Origin: Aporrectodea caliginosa
Lineage: Eukaryota > Annelida > Clitellata > Crassiclitellata > Lumbricidae
Length of the DNA: 64,000 bases
Direction of reading: 5' to 3'
Assembly (NCBI GenBank): GCA_020284085.1
Contig: JACEVL010000426.1
Location: 1,082,501-1,146,500, forward strand
Below, in pieces: positions 24,751 through 36,801 of this stretch (its first letter is position 1; each line of letters begins with the position of its first letter). The position numbers and the translations under genes are program-made. Under the pieces are notes generated by a model. The model was not told the DNA's origin, made no database searches, and worked only from the letters and a program-made list of their open reading frames with translations.

Positions 24751-25040
24751 ATTTGATAGCCTAACGAAGTTCATCCGCTATTATCTGGTATTATTACAAA
24801 CCAAATGTCATGGATTTGATTCGAATCGATGTAAAATATAGTTCTCATTTCCTTTGCGTCGTAGCCTAACGTAAAGCTTATTTGCCTTTTTCTCCTATTC
24901 GATAGAGCTCTTCTTGAGCCCATTAGGCATTGATGGGTAACAATTACTTTTAAATAAATTAACTGCAACTACTTAACTACTAATTAGTACTATAGGACTA
25001 ATTAGGACTACTATTTAGTAACTACTTGTAGGGCCTAACT
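24751..25040. other. No gene recognised
   Basis: AT-rich with ACTAATTAG-type short repeats at 24975-25020; nothing coding. Confidence 0.4.
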
Positions 25041-25049
25041 AGTTTTTGA

Positions 25050-27130
25050 AACAGCATTTGCTAATCCCTTGAGCCTCTTCTCCTCGCCGTTCGCCAGATC
25101 TGTCACTGGAGAAGTCTTAATCGCTCTGCATTCCGCTCGACACCCCGAGCTCATTCTCTCCTTGCTGATCTTGAGTCGTCAACCGGGCTCTTTACACCAG
25201 AGCTGTTCAACTCTTATGAGACCGCGGTCTCATAGATACCCTCGATCCGCAGCGTCCGGTCGCGCTACTGTCCATCTTCTCCGCGGTTTGATGCGGAATG
25301 GCGGGCACTCCGACGTCAGGCGAGACTTCTTAAGAGGATCGTCAGAAGAAATTAAATCCCTCTTATCGCACCAGAGAACGTGTATGCTGGGAGGCCATCA
25401 TCGACTCGCCAGTCGAAGGAACCGAAGAGGCTCTGGACCACTTTCAACCGCCTCCTTGGCCGTCAGGAGGGGTGGTCGACAGTCGGAGTCTCCTCCTCCG
25501 TTCTCTGTAGCCTAGAGAGGTATTCTTGGAGCGATTCTCTGGCAAGATTTCGTTCATATGGAGTACCACCGCCGACTCTTCCCCGTCTATGTTTTCTACC
25601 ACGGAGCATCGACTTTCTGCACTCCAGGAGATTGCGAGCGTGGAGCTGCGTCGACTCTCCTTCTGCCCCCAAAACGTGCGAGTTGGATCCTGCACCAGCA
25701 TTTCTTGTCCAGGAACTAATCGACGACCTTAGATCTCCTCTTCCTCACAGTTCTGTGCAACTGTTCGATCCGTGAGGCGTGTCTACCCGTTTCTCAGAAT
25801 GCTCCGTTCTCCTACCAGTTTTGAAGCGCGATGGTCTGGATCAGAGCGATCCAGCAAAATACTCGTATGCGTTGTTGTTAACCAGTTGATTACTTATCTG
25901 GATGTGAATGAACTGATTCCGTTGCAGCAATCGGGCTTCCGTAGGAATCACTTCACAGAGACTCACCTGCTTCGACTTCTGTCAGATTTCTATAGTGCCA
26001 TTAACCGAGGTCAGGTTACTTTCTTGCTCTCTTCAACGTCAGCTCTGCCTTTGTAGTGGACAACTCCATTCCATGGCAGCACCTTTCCACTTCCTTTGGC
26101 TTGGTGGACCAGCCTCTCGAATGGGTTAGATCTTTCCTATCTGACCACTCACTCTGTGTTCCTTGGCTCGTCCAAGTCTCTTTGGGTCCCTGCCCCTTTT
26201 GGGGTGCCCCAAACTTCTGTCCTGGGACCGCTGCTATTATCTTCTCTACAGGGCCTACTGATGATTTATTCTCCTTGCTGGCGTCTCAGGGTCTTTTGCA
26301 CCAACTACTTGCGGATGATGTGCAAACCTACATCCGCACCCGTTCGACGGAAGCGGTGGCTCCTGTGAGTCAGATGTCCTCTCTTTTTGGATGGCCTCCA
26401 ATCGGCTTCTCCTAAGCCCCTCTAAAACACAGCTTAATTGGTTGGGTGGCCGTAGGCAACTTGAGGGTATCGACTTTCCCCAGCACCAGCTTACCCTTCT
26501 CTTTCCTCACATAACCTTTTCCCCGACAGTCCATGATCTTGGAGTTACTCTGACTCTGAGCTTACTTTCTCTCAACATGTCAACGTAGTTGCACGGAGTT
26601 GTTATTATTACCAGCTTCTCTGTCTGTCTGTCTGTCTTTCTCTCTTTCATGACGTGGTTGTGGTCCTCGTTCACGCCTTCGTTACTGGTCGAATTGACCA
26701 CCGTTGCTCTTTGTTGGCCTTCCTTTTGGAGTCCTGGGGAGAGTAGATCGAGTTCTGCTCTCGGCTGATTGGACGTCTTCCTAAATTCGCCTCTGTCTCT
26801 GAATACACATGCTGATGTGTTGTATTGGCTGCCTGTGTCTCAACGGATTTCATACTGCATTGCTGCTCTGGTTTCTCGTGCGTTCTTGGTTGTGCACCAT
26901 CTTTGCCTCCCAGTGTCCGACGTTGCAGCAAGTCGGGTGCTTCGCTGTGCGACTACAGCTACCTTCCATCTGGAATGACCTCCCGCTTGAGCTCTTGTCT
27001 TTACTCGTGGTCCACCTGGCAGGGTTTAACAAGTCGCTCAAGTCTTCTTTCTGTAGTCGTGGCTGGCCTGGTAACGCTCCTGATTAAGTTCTTGAGGGGG
27101 TGCTATACAAGTGCTCAGAATGAATGAATG
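25050..27130 (+). mobile_element. CR1/L2-like LINE, degenerate, plus strand
   Basis: A long but broken LINE ORF region. Successive pieces in changing frames read TKRLWTTFNRLLGRQEG-like sequence (25400-25470), LIPLQQSGFRRNHFTETHLLR (25912-25970), LEWVRSFLSD (26117), a PFGVPQ..VLGPLL piece (26190-26240), LLADDVQTYIR (26306-26338), SKTQLNWLGGRRQLEGIDFP (26410-26475), and finally RGWPGN (27060). It ends cttgagggggtgctatacaag and a short gaatgaatgtatgtatg tail. The endonuclease domain is not seen. Confidence 0.85.
25370..27088 (+). pseudogene. LINE reverse transcriptase pseudogene
   Basis: The RT domain is spread over all three frames with several frameshifts and stops. The catalytic box reads LADD rather than the usual YADD, so the aromatic residue before the two metal-binding aspartates is lost. 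Conserved C-terminal pieces include LPVSQRISY (about 26833) and a (W)NDLPLELL segment at 26977. It is a different subfamily from the copy at 19105-20340, judging by the sequence around the box. Confidence 0.85.
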
Positions 27131-27200
27131 TATGTATGTAAGAGCACTTGTATAGTGCCCTTGAAGTAACTCACAAAGGTGCTCATACAGGAGCATCTCT
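27131..27200 (-). mobile_element. SINE/LINE 3'-tail fragment, minus strand
   Basis: The motif gagcacttgtatagtgcccttgaag matches the minus-strand SINE tails at 47920 and 56560. It meets the plus-strand LINE tail at a shared tatgtatgtatg run, so the two tails lie head to head and form an inverted repeat around 27108-27165. Confidence 0.6.
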
Positions 27201-27513
27201 TGAAAACCTTGCTGAAGCACTCTAAATTTAATAATTAGGCTACTCTTCATACCAGTTTTAATCATGTTTGGGCAGCTATTTAACCCATTAAAGTTGTTAC
27301 TCTTTTATTCTGCGAATGGGTCTAGCTCTGTGCTATGTGGCAGCCGATCGCTATGTCTGATGATTTGTGAGGTTAATAGGCTGGCTTGGTTATTTGCCCT
27401 GTAATTCTGTTCGTCTGACTGCCGGTCTCCACCATCCGATATATGTTTACATAGTAATGTAGTTATAGTAGCCTATTATTAGCCTACACCTCTTTTATCT
27501 GTCTTATTGTATA
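27201..27513. other. No gene recognised
   Basis: Nothing beyond AT-rich unique sequence. Confidence 0.4.
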
Positions 27514-28394
27514 CCCCGCAGCCGATCGAGTCGATCGATCGAGTCGATCATAAACTCGGCCAAGTCGAGTCGATCGAAAAATCGTCGACTCGATCGACTC
27601 GCCGATCGAGTCGATCGTAAACTCGGCCAAGTCGAGTCGATCGTTGTTTCCTCGACTCGACTCGACTCTGAAATATTTTACTTACTATTTCTTCACAAAA
27701 TGACAGATCTTATGATAATTATAATGACGTAATTCTGTGTAAACAAACAACTACCGTATGAACCCAATATGAAGTTCAGTGCAAATAATGAACCTCTTGG
27801 CGCTTTCTTATTAGTGGAAATTAGAGATACTTTCTTTCACAGTTTAACTATAATAGATAGATATTACACGTCCTCTACGGCCGTCTTATTTGTTGAGCTG
27901 GTACTAATTTATGTATCGTACCGTAGGAGATATCACTGTAGCCTAGCTGCCTAGCTGATCAAGTCGACAGATTTAGCGAGGCTTAATCCTTACAAGTCAA
28001 CCACAGGCAGACACGATGTCATTATAATACCTGAACTGTTACTTACAAGTTCCATTACAGTTGATGCTTTTTACATTATACACCAGAGCTATAGAAGTTA
28101 AAACTGCAATTACAGTAATGTTGTTAATAGAACTGTTTTAACCATTGACAGTCTGATGAAGAGCGTGAAATTGAAAAACATGAGTAATTTAGATACTGGA
28201 TTATAAGAATACAACAGTCGTCAGCAATTTTGGTCAAAAGATTACAGTCCAAGCCGACAAAGTCGATTGAGTCGATCGTCGTCCGAGCCAAGTCGATCGA
28301 GTCGTCGAAAGGTCGGCGAGTCGAAGAAGTCGATCGAGTCGATCGTCGGCCGAGCCAAGTCGATCGTTTACACTCGACTCGATCGACTGCGGGG
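27514..28394. mobile_element. TIR element with TCGA-rich subterminal repeats
   Basis: Ends are ccccgcag and its inverse ctgcgggg, flanked by TA (TATA on both sides). Both ends carry dense arrays of GATCGAGTCGATC, TCGACTCGA and ACTCGGCCAAGTCGAG, the right end (28250-28394) being the inverse of the left (27514-27670). The 580-bp centre has no ORF. Such arrays are self-complementary, so each end can also fold on itself. The superfamily is undetermined. Confidence 0.75.
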
Positions 28395-29765
28395 TATATC
28401 TTATTGTCTGTCTTATTGTGCTGTGCTATCTACCTACATTTGCAAAGATAGACAGAAACAGCAACACGCCTACATGAACAAGCACATTTGCCGATTGAAG
28501 TGATGGCATTATTTATTCATGGTATGAAAAGTGGAGGGTACGGTTACCCCTTGTACCCCTGAAAATTACGCCTATGCTACGCGTTTTCCCAAGTGCTTTT
28601 CCGCAGGTCCACAGCATTGGACAGTACATATTATAACAATAACATCAACCACCATAATGTAGCTTCAAATATCATGACAGGATTCTAATATCTACCGTTA
28701 TACCTCGAATACGACACCTTTGCAGCATCAACCGGTGACCCATGAAGACACCATTACCTTGAACACTTAACATCATCAACCTGACCGATGGCGCCTTCCA
28801 GGTTGCTTGCTAGTCCTACACCAAGACTGGGCGCCTGTTTATGGCTGCCGCTACATTATTATTACATTATTATTACTATACCTTATTATTACTTGTGTTT
28901 TATTTTCTATTCAATCTCTTATGTGAGCATTTCTGCGTTTTTGTCAGATTGTTTTTCTCATTAAACGAATATATATCTGCTTACAACTCAAAAAGTCGCC
29001 ATGACCCTGATTCACGCATTTATATGCGCCAGACAGGACTGACTATTGTGATGCTATTTATGCAGCCTCTTCCCCGCATTAGTCAGCTACAATCTGTTTA
29101 AATGCTGCAACTCAGATTTTCGGTGGTATGTTTTGTGAGCTTCCCTTGAAAGAACATACTTCAACTTTTACATGTAAAGCCACATCTGATTTTGGCCAAG
29201 CACTTCGATCAAGTTCAGCAGCATACTAGTGTTTCAAATTCCTCATTGTAAACAACAAAAAACATATGCTCAGCAACTGTAGCACTAACACAACATTTGC
29301 CATCAAGGTTCCAACATATATCACATTTGCAAAAGACATACCTAGTCTTATCAGTTTATTCCTAACACCAATTAGGCTATAATAGACGTTTTGTGACATT
29401 AGCTACTGAAAAGTGCTGTATGAAGTGCTTGGACAACATGTTTTGTCTATAAAACAAGGCATCAACCAATAGTGTACCAAAGACAAGTCATAATCTGGTT
29501 AACATCTAGAAGATCAGTCTGCCAAAACATAAAGAAAGCCTACAGCGGATAGTCGGATACGCAATTCAGGAAAGAGAAGTCTTAAGTAGAGACTGGAACA
29601 ACACAAGTGATTGAGCAGAATGAACAGTTACACAGGAGGAAATAGAAAATCTAGGTCCAGCAACATTACATAGCCTCTTAACAAGTATTCAGTGCTACAT
29701 CTGGTGTTTTAAAGCAATCTGTTCTGCTAGCATTCAGGATTAAGAACGAGTTTGTTTCTTAGTTG
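28395..29765. other. No gene recognised; downstream flank of MED4
   Basis: AT-rich sequence. A short ggtacggttaccccttgtacccctg palindromic stretch lies at 28538-28562. No exon is supported; the part from about 29740 to 29912 is probably the MED4 3' untranslated region. Confidence 0.4.
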
Positions 29766-29771
29766 TTTATT
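29766..29771 (-). terminator. Candidate MED4 polyadenylation signal
   Basis: On the minus strand these bases read AATAAA, about 145 bp downstream of the MED4 stop codon. A plausible poly(A) signal, but hexamers are common in AT-rich DNA. Confidence 0.35.
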
Positions 29772-29912
29772 TGAAGTGACAGCCAATCAACAGAACGCAT
29801 CCTTATCACACATTTCCGTAACACCTCCCTCCGTCACCAGTCAAAACTTCAAGTTCACAAAACACTGTCAAATGGCGCTTCTATCAGTCAAGCATTAGGT
29901 CGACGAACACAG

Positions 29913-30100
29913 CTACTCATCACTAGAGCTACTGCTGCTGGAATCCGAAGACATCATCTCGACTTCCTCTGTATCTTTTGGATGTGACTTTGTGGACTCT
30001 ACAGGCAGACAGTGTGATGGAAGTCGTGCAAGAGTTGTGCTTTGGACCTCAGTGCTTGGCTGCCATGTCAATGGCTGCATTGGAATCGAATGTTGACTTG
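29913..30100 (-). CDS. MED4: MED4 terminal coding exon 6
   Basis: Acceptor CTTTTGTAG|CAAGTC; stop TAG at 29915-29913. Encodes residues 199-260, a Pro/Ser-rich tail ending in an acidic-serine stretch, as in vertebrate MED4. Confidence 0.92.
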
Positions 30101-33100
30101 CTACAAAAGCAAAATTAACGGTATATACCATAATGATTAATATGTAAGGAGTGTACCTTTAAAATACCTTTCTCATTCGCCTAAATGATAATGGTTTTGA
30201 CTCATTTGTTGACACAATTTTAGGCCTCGTTTCCCTTTCAAGCTACCTATAAATTCAATGGACATAAGCTTTCGCTAAATTGCTTTCACTAAATTGCTTT
30301 GCATACGACCTGTGTAAGCAAGGGATTTTAATTTAGTCAACTGCATGAAATGCCAAGGATCTCTGCCTCAAGAAAGTAAAGGAGTAACAGCGATGGCAGC
30401 GCAGGCTGATGAGGTTCTGTTCCGGGCCAAACATCAACCACGTTCTGCGAGGATTGTTTCCCACAACTAGACAAAACCACTATTTCCTTAAACCGCGAAC
30501 TCACAATTTTACGCTCTCGCGCAAGGATGACCGAAATTATATCTCCAAGAGTCCTCTACAAAATCTATAATAACTTCAAATCTGGCCTACATCTTCTTTT
30601 AATCAGCCAGCACAAATTGATCTGATAATGTAAGCAAAACTATATTAACTTGTAAGCAGAAATGCGTCTTTATCATTCTGAAATTGAAAATAGACGAATG
30701 TTGATTGACTAATTGGTTAATCTTAAGGTCATGGGCACGAGGACAATTGTTATAATGCAGTTCCAAAATTCAATCTATGAAGCAGAAATGAAAATTAGTT
30801 ATGAAATTGCATTATCAGGAAGCACTAGCAAATGCAGTGGGAAAACAATTTTTTCTTTTGCTAAATCGCAAATTTCTGTAATAACAGAGAACTCTGATTA
30901 TATGCTGAAATCACAGTCCTTACCAAACGGCAAATGACCTCGTCCTCCCATCAGAGAATCCATTGCCATACTAGATGACGAACCACTCGCGTCATTAAAG
31001 CGACACAGGAAACTACCTCGCATGTCTACTTCAGTGGGATAGGGACGTCGTGGATCACCTGCAACAGCAGAAAATAAAAGCAGCTAAAGACAAGGCCTCA
31101 ACATGAGGCACAGAGCTAAAGCATCTCTTGTTAAGGGCTCAAATCCTAGTGCCCCATGTTTAAAAATGGCAATATATACAACGAAGCTCCATTAACACGT
31201 GCACCATCAACCCGTGGGTCCGATTTACACGCGCTGCCACCATGCCTCCCAAAGATTAATGTGCGGGCTTCATTAACACGCGGCAATTTAAATAGTAAGA
31301 TATTACATTATCCATGTGGAAGAAAGTGCTCCTTACATGAGTCAGAAGCACTAGGTTTATGTAGCATTTTCAATCTGTTGAGCTTCCTTTTCCTTTTAGA
31401 TTTGAACTGCTCAGCTTCTCCCCAACTCTGCCCTTATCTAGGCAATCTGTCATAGTGCACATGTGGTAAGTGTCACTAACACCTTTCTTCAATCGTGGGA
31501 AGCACATGTTGGTGGCTTGACTGAAGTTACCGTCACTCGGTTGGCACATGTGGGGACCTTGTCAACAGTGTTGACTGAGAGGAAGGCATGGCTACTGTTG
31601 TCCAGCATGACCACGAATCGTGGGATTTTTTCTAGAGACTAGTTTTTATCGTACGTTTCAACAGAGGCAGCGAATCAGATTAGAAAAAATTCACTCAATG
31701 GGTCTGTCTGAAAGACGTTTATTATTATTGTTACTTGCAAACATTGTAATTTGTTAATTCAATGTTATGCTCCAGTTTTTCTTTGCAAGTTCTTACCTAG
31801 GCATTTTTTTGAATAATTGCGATTGTTAAAACGCATTTCATATTTCATCACAACTTTTTCGTTTTCAGTAAGGGGCCATCCATTTAGTACGTACGCATTG
31901 AGGGGAAGGGGTAACCCAAATGTATCTGATTGCGTATGCTTGTGTATGCATAGGAAGGGAGAACCTCGGTCTATATTGGCCTTCCTTCCAATGAGTGTCT
32001 AACTGTCTATATTGGCCTTCCTACAAATGAGTCACAGTTCAGCGATCAGGCAATTAATAGGGCTAAGTAGGGCTGTGGCAAAGGACTACACGCTTGTATG
32101 CCTGTTGCCTCTGACTGCTATTAACTGTCTTGCAGCTGTGCACCGAGTCCCAACAGTTTGGCTGCCTGCCCTATTCAGTCAGGATACAGTCAGGATATAG
32201 ACCGTTCTATAGGATTCGAGGGGTGCGTGTCAAGCGTACATACGCAGATGGGGTGTGCTAAAAGTATGCATGCGTATGGGGAGCGGGTCCATTTTTCCCG
32301 GAAGTTTGCGTACGTACTAAATGGATGGCCCTAACTTGGGATTTTTTGGTACACTTTGGCCAATCTTGGGATTTTCTGGAAAGAGCTTGGGATATCAGAA
32401 AATGGAGAGTGGTTGCACTGCTGTCGTCTATTGACACACATGGGAAACCTTGCCAAAAAAAGTACACATGGAAACAGTCCGACAGAGACAGCAGAAACAG
32501 AGTCCGCAACCTGTTTGTCAACAATATTGGTTGATCGTTAGGTGTACATTATCGCCCTCGGTTGATATGCGTGGGTAATCTCGTCGATCGTCTACGAGCA
32601 TAGAAAACAAAGTCGGTGGCCCATTTGAAGTCACTTGCACCCTCTTTTGGGAAACGTTGGAGGCTGAATCTACATGCCTCAGGAACTCTGAACTTACTGT
32701 CATGTTTCACTGCGTTTTAAAATTTATTAAGACTTTCTACAAATTAATACATAGGCCTACTTAAAACATTTTACAAATCTTACAGACACCTGATCTTTCA
32801 TAGTCGGAATGCTGTACACGTACTGACTAATTGGACTTTTGTTTGTTTAGCTACTTTAGATGATTAATCATGTTTGTTTATTTATCCTAGATGTTTGTCC
32901 ACCAGAGTGCTGTTTGGCAGCTGGTTTAATAAAGAATATACTTACTTACTTACTAACTTTTGTCAGTACTTTATGCAATGTGAATTTTAGAGACTGTTGG
33001 CAACGCTGTAAAAAGCCACATGTGAAACTAACCTGGTAACCACGTTGGTGGGGCCGCTACAGTGTTTCCAGCACTGATCTTATGGGCGTATTTAATTAGC

Positions 33101-36100
33101 TCCTCTGACGAGATCTTATGCTGATTTGCTTGGCGGATAGCTTCCAGCTTCTGCTTAGCCTGATAGATTGCTGTTGCCTACAATAAAGACATGCAATGTG
33201 AATTTTAGAGACTGCTGGTATTCTGTTCTACTGTATACATAAAGCATATCATATATGACCAAGCAGATTTCAAGAACATGATCCTGCAAAAATCACTTTT
33301 ACTGATGCACAATTACTGCCAATCAGTAAGAAACTCTAAATACACAACTTGAAGATCTTTCTCCTGGGTCATGTCTTGTTGGCTGGTGCCATTCCACATG
33401 ATTCCAGCATATATACAAGAGCTCTTGGAGTCTTGGTACTGCTAGTAGTTAAACTCAGCCAGTGCATCGATTGCTTCATTCGGTTGCTTGCAGAGATCTT
33501 CCAGGCCCTTACACTTCCATGCATCACCATGAGAAGACCATGTTCTGCATAGGTCCATCCCACGAATTCAGTCTTTCCCCCGAATTTACAGGAACCTGGA
33601 ACATACTATTCTTTCCAACTCCGCCAAAGTTACATTCTACGTATTAGTTAAGACACACCTCATATAGATCCATGAGAGAGCCAAGTTTACAGCATTTTAA
33701 AGTGGTTCTTAAAAGTGTTTCACAAAAACCCAGAAACATACATGCATACATAAGATGAATAGTTGAATACATATATACATATAGAGTGTGTAATGACTAG
33801 TCTCCAAGGAAACCTGAAAATAATGACAGTGCCTGATTCATAAAGATTTTCAAGAATTTTCAAGCAAAGCTTTTCTTATACAAACCAAAATGGACTCAGA
33901 TTCCATGAGATTTCGTTGCAGTTGCTTTATGTGGAAATCTCTTCTTTCGACTTCTGCTTTAATCAAGTCAAACTCCTTCTGCTTTGCTGCCTGCAATTTG
34001 GCTGTTGAAATAAGTAACAAGAGCTATATATTGACAACCAACTTATATGTTTTCCCAGCATTGTTTCAGCTAGCACCTTTGTACACCATGACAATCAATC
34101 ACTGTGAACTACACATGCTAGTATGGCCAGAATGTTCAAAACCAAACAATGTCTGGTACCAAAATAAAGTCATGTTGGCATAGTTAGAAAACAGTTTTGG
34201 CATTTACAATAATCAATTTTAACCTGAAGACCCCTTCTCAGTTGTGGGACCATCTACCAGGAATGACTGACTAAACCTCAGATCCATATTTCTTAATGGC
34301 ATTACTATTATTGCAAAAAATGTTTATGTGATATCGGCAAATAACATTACTAAAAAATTTGCAATAATAATAATGGCCCGCTATTAAAAGTGTGATTATT
34401 CTTGGCCAGGGGCACTAGAGACACCTTATATACACCAAAGAGGAGCAATCTAAATCTACTGAATGAAGTAATGCATGAATCAATTGCAATTCCAATTTTC
34501 TGCATGCTTAACAGACATTCTCCAATAAGTAGTGATATAGGAAAGTTCCATTACATGACACGGACTTCTAATTTAGATGTCAACGCCAAAATTCAACAAT
34601 GCAAACTAGTCATTGTTAAATAGTCCAATGTTCACTAGCATTACTTAAAAAGTCTATGTTTCACTAGATCACCATTTAGGAGCTAATTCCTAACTACCTG
34701 AAACTTGCCGCAAAAGGCAGCAGTTTAAAAACTCACTATGCATAATTTCACAAATACTAGTCAAGTTTACCGGTTTTTAGAGTTTCTTGAAACTCTTCAT
34801 CTTTCATTTTCAGCAGTTCAATGAGCTGACCTGGATCAATGTCATCTTGGCGAGAAGGCTTAGATGAGGTTAGAAACTCAATAAGTTCTCTGTCAACATA
34901 AAATTAATCAGACTGAGTACCCGGTAAGAGTTCACATTGCACTTAATTTGGCAAGTCAATCAATTTGACAACTGTTCTTGAGGCCAAAGTCAAAATGGAA
35001 CCAACATATCCTCATGCACCTTACTTACACACCCAAACTGAGTGATCCTGAGCTGAGGTCAGAATGGAGCGAAAATACCTTGGTCTGCAGCTGAAACCAG
35101 TATCTGAATTAACATATTTACAAGTATAGTTTCTCAACTTATTTGCAAGGAAAATCAATGAAAATAATTCCAGACTTTAGGCCCACTTGCTTGTATTGTT
35201 AAATTGGTCTTCAACTGAGAAATCACAACATGTACTAACAGTTATTGTATTGTATTCATTGTATTGTATTCAAACTTTAGAAAGCGGTCTCATAGGGTGA
35301 ACCATTCAGATTATTCCCAATTGCAAGCTGCATTAATAAGGCTATGAGAAGAAAATTACTTGAAGCTAGCTCATTTACAAACCAAAATTGAGCAACTCTT
35401 GTAAACCAAAGATGTAGGATGGGGTAGGATCAATGTCTATGCTAGTAAGACTTCACTTTCCTTTCTCCTGAAGCTGTCGAGTTTGCAGTGCTTACATCTG
35501 AAAATCGTCATTTTAGCTAACAGGACTTGAACACAGACTATCATGACTCAGACTTTGCTCTAAGCTAGGACCTGAATTTACTCAAGAATTGGGTCCCAAG
35601 AACCGATTATTCAACAACTATCTCTATTAATAACGCTACAGAAAATTACTTGTAGCTAGCTTATTTATAAACCAAAATTGAGCAACTCTTGTAAACCAAA
35701 GATGCTGGATGGGAAAATTAGTCTATGCAGTAAGAAACTTTCCTTTCCCTTGAAGCTGTTGAAATTGTAAATATTACAAAGAAATTGTCATTTTACAATT
35801 AAAATGTCAGACGCATATAGCCAAAAGCTATGGCTGATGAATATAAAGTATTATTTTCAATGACTTGTATAGATACTATGCATAACGGACTTCAAGTACA
35901 TGTTGCAGTATGAGCACAGTGACTGCTTTCGGGGACTTCGGGGATTTAACAGGATATATCTTCTGCGTCAGCCCAAATTCCGCCGAGAAGTAATATTTTC
36001 AAGACAATGCCCGTTAATGAAAGACAATGCGCATGCAAACAACGAAAGTGTATTGACTGAATGAGTTTAGGGACGTCTTGTAAATCGGCGTCAGCAAGGG

Positions 36101-36801
36101 TCTTTGATGTCAGGTTAGACTTGTGATGAGTACTTGTGGGGTCAGTGTTACAGTCATCATTATATAAAATGTGAAAAACTTTTTGCCACAGAAGTAATTT
36201 CTTCATGCACTACATGGCGAAATCTTCCACCGCAGAAGCACTACGCTTACCGACATCACAGTATTGTTTTGATTAGAAATAAATTACATTACAATCCCCG
36301 ATATAGCAGGTCCATTTATTAATAAAATGGGTAAACAAGTAGTTCAGTGTCGTAAATTATTGGCCAATGCATGGGTTTCAGCGTTGGTCGAATACAAGTA
36401 AGATTGATGAAAAGATCTCTTCTTAAATAGAAGTCGGATTGATGAAAATAATCTTGGCTTAAATAAAAGTGATGAAAAAATCTTGCTTAAATAGAAGCTG
36501 GATTGATGAAAAATATTCTTGCCAAAGTAGATGTTGGATTGATGAAAAATAGAAATTCTACAATGGGCGAATAATTTACGATGCTAAAGTACACGTTTAC
36601 CATAAAATGCATCTATTCTTAAACCTAAATTCAACATCAAATCACAATTTAAATAAATCTGTCAATAAGTCTATTAGATACAAGTAAGCACTGAAAATGT
36701 AGTCGAAGTCTTTAAATTTACCGAGCAACAATCTCAATATCTTCTATTAGAGACAGTAGCTTTACACGCGTACTACAAGTAGTGCCAATCGGAATATCCA
36801 T
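29913..36801 (-). CDS. MED4: Mediator complex subunit 4 (MED4), six coding exons
   Basis: MED4 is a subunit of the middle module of Mediator, the nuclear coactivator that links transcription factors to RNA polymerase II. Coding exons on the minus strand are 36801-36722, 34889-34771, 34001-33886, 33177-33033, 31058-30924 and 30100-29913. They join in one frame to 783 bases, 260 residues plus stop; human MED4 is 270. Recognisable blocks in order are the N-terminal [18 protein letters not shown], a helical central part with KQLQ- and [16 protein letters not shown] sequence, [12 protein letters not shown] (about residue 130), [14 protein letters not shown] across the exon 4/5 junction, and an acidic-serine C-terminus ([13 protein letters not shown]). 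All introns have GT and AG ends. Introns 1 and 5 (about 1.8 and 2.0 kb) carry repeats. Cyclin C starts 3.3 kb away, divergently. Confidence 0.96.
30924..31058 (-). CDS. MED4: MED4 coding exon 5
   Basis: Acceptor GTTGCAG|GTGATC and donor TTTG|GTAAGG. Encodes residues 154-198 starting [17 protein letters not shown], the family's [14 protein letters not shown] motif. Confidence 0.95.
31873..32331. mobile_element. MITE with 26-bp TIRs in MED4 intron 5
   Basis: Ends gggccatccatttagtacgt(acgca) and the exact inverse, flanked by TAA on both sides if the left end carries one extra G. A three-base T-A-A duplication would suit a PIF/Harbinger-type element, but this is inferred. Inside, tatattggccttcct(t/a)c is duplicated 40 bp apart. 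No transposase ORF. Confidence 0.75.
32860..32960 (+). repeat. SINE-like 3' tail in MED4 intron 5
   Basis: The sequence ggtttaataaagaatatac followed by ACTT units resembles the caataaagaatattatt tail of the element at 43196-43470. Only the tail half is recognisable. Confidence 0.4.
33033..33177 (-). CDS. MED4: MED4 coding exon 4
   Basis: Acceptor ATTGTAG|GCAAC (plus-strand gttgcctacaat) and donor CCAG|GTTAGT. Encodes residues 106-153, including the highly conserved [14 protein letters not shown] and APPTWLP. Confidence 0.95.
33886..34001 (-). CDS. MED4: MED4 coding exon 3
   Basis: Acceptor TTCAACAG|CC and donor TTTG|GTTTGT. Encodes residues 67-105, a charged helical stretch with the heptad-like pattern [20 protein letters not shown] expected of the MED4 coiled coil. 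Confidence 0.92.
34771..34889 (-). CDS. MED4: MED4 coding exon 2
   Basis: Acceptor GACAG|AGAAC and donor ACCG|GTAAAC. Encodes residues 27-66 ([10 protein letters not shown] ... [18 protein letters not shown]), matching the family's RELIEML and LLIHRDGEFQELM blocks. Confidence 0.92.
35345..35780. repeat. Duplicated ~130-bp block in MED4 intron 1
   Basis: The stretch from gaaaattacttgaagctagc at 35352 to ctgaagctgtcg is repeated from gaaaattacttgtagctagc at about 35640 to 35760, with scattered mismatches and small gaps. Both contain aaccaaaattgagcaactct. Confidence 0.75.
36400..36562. repeat. Minisatellite, ~40-bp unit, in MED4 intron 1
   Basis: Four to five diverged units built on ggattgatgaaaa(n)atcttgcttaaataga. 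It lies about 160 bp inside the first intron's 5' end. Confidence 0.75.
36722..36801 (-). CDS. MED4: MED4 coding exon 1
   Basis: Starts at the ATG (36801-36799) and gives residues 1-26 plus two bases of an Arg codon; donor reads CG|GTAAAT. The sequence [16 protein letters not shown] aligns with the family's N-terminal STRERLL region. Confidence 0.9.

Noticed and set aside
29101..29912. Additional MED4 coding sequence downstream
   Set aside because: The joined exons already give the full family length with the expected acidic-serine C-terminus and a stop.
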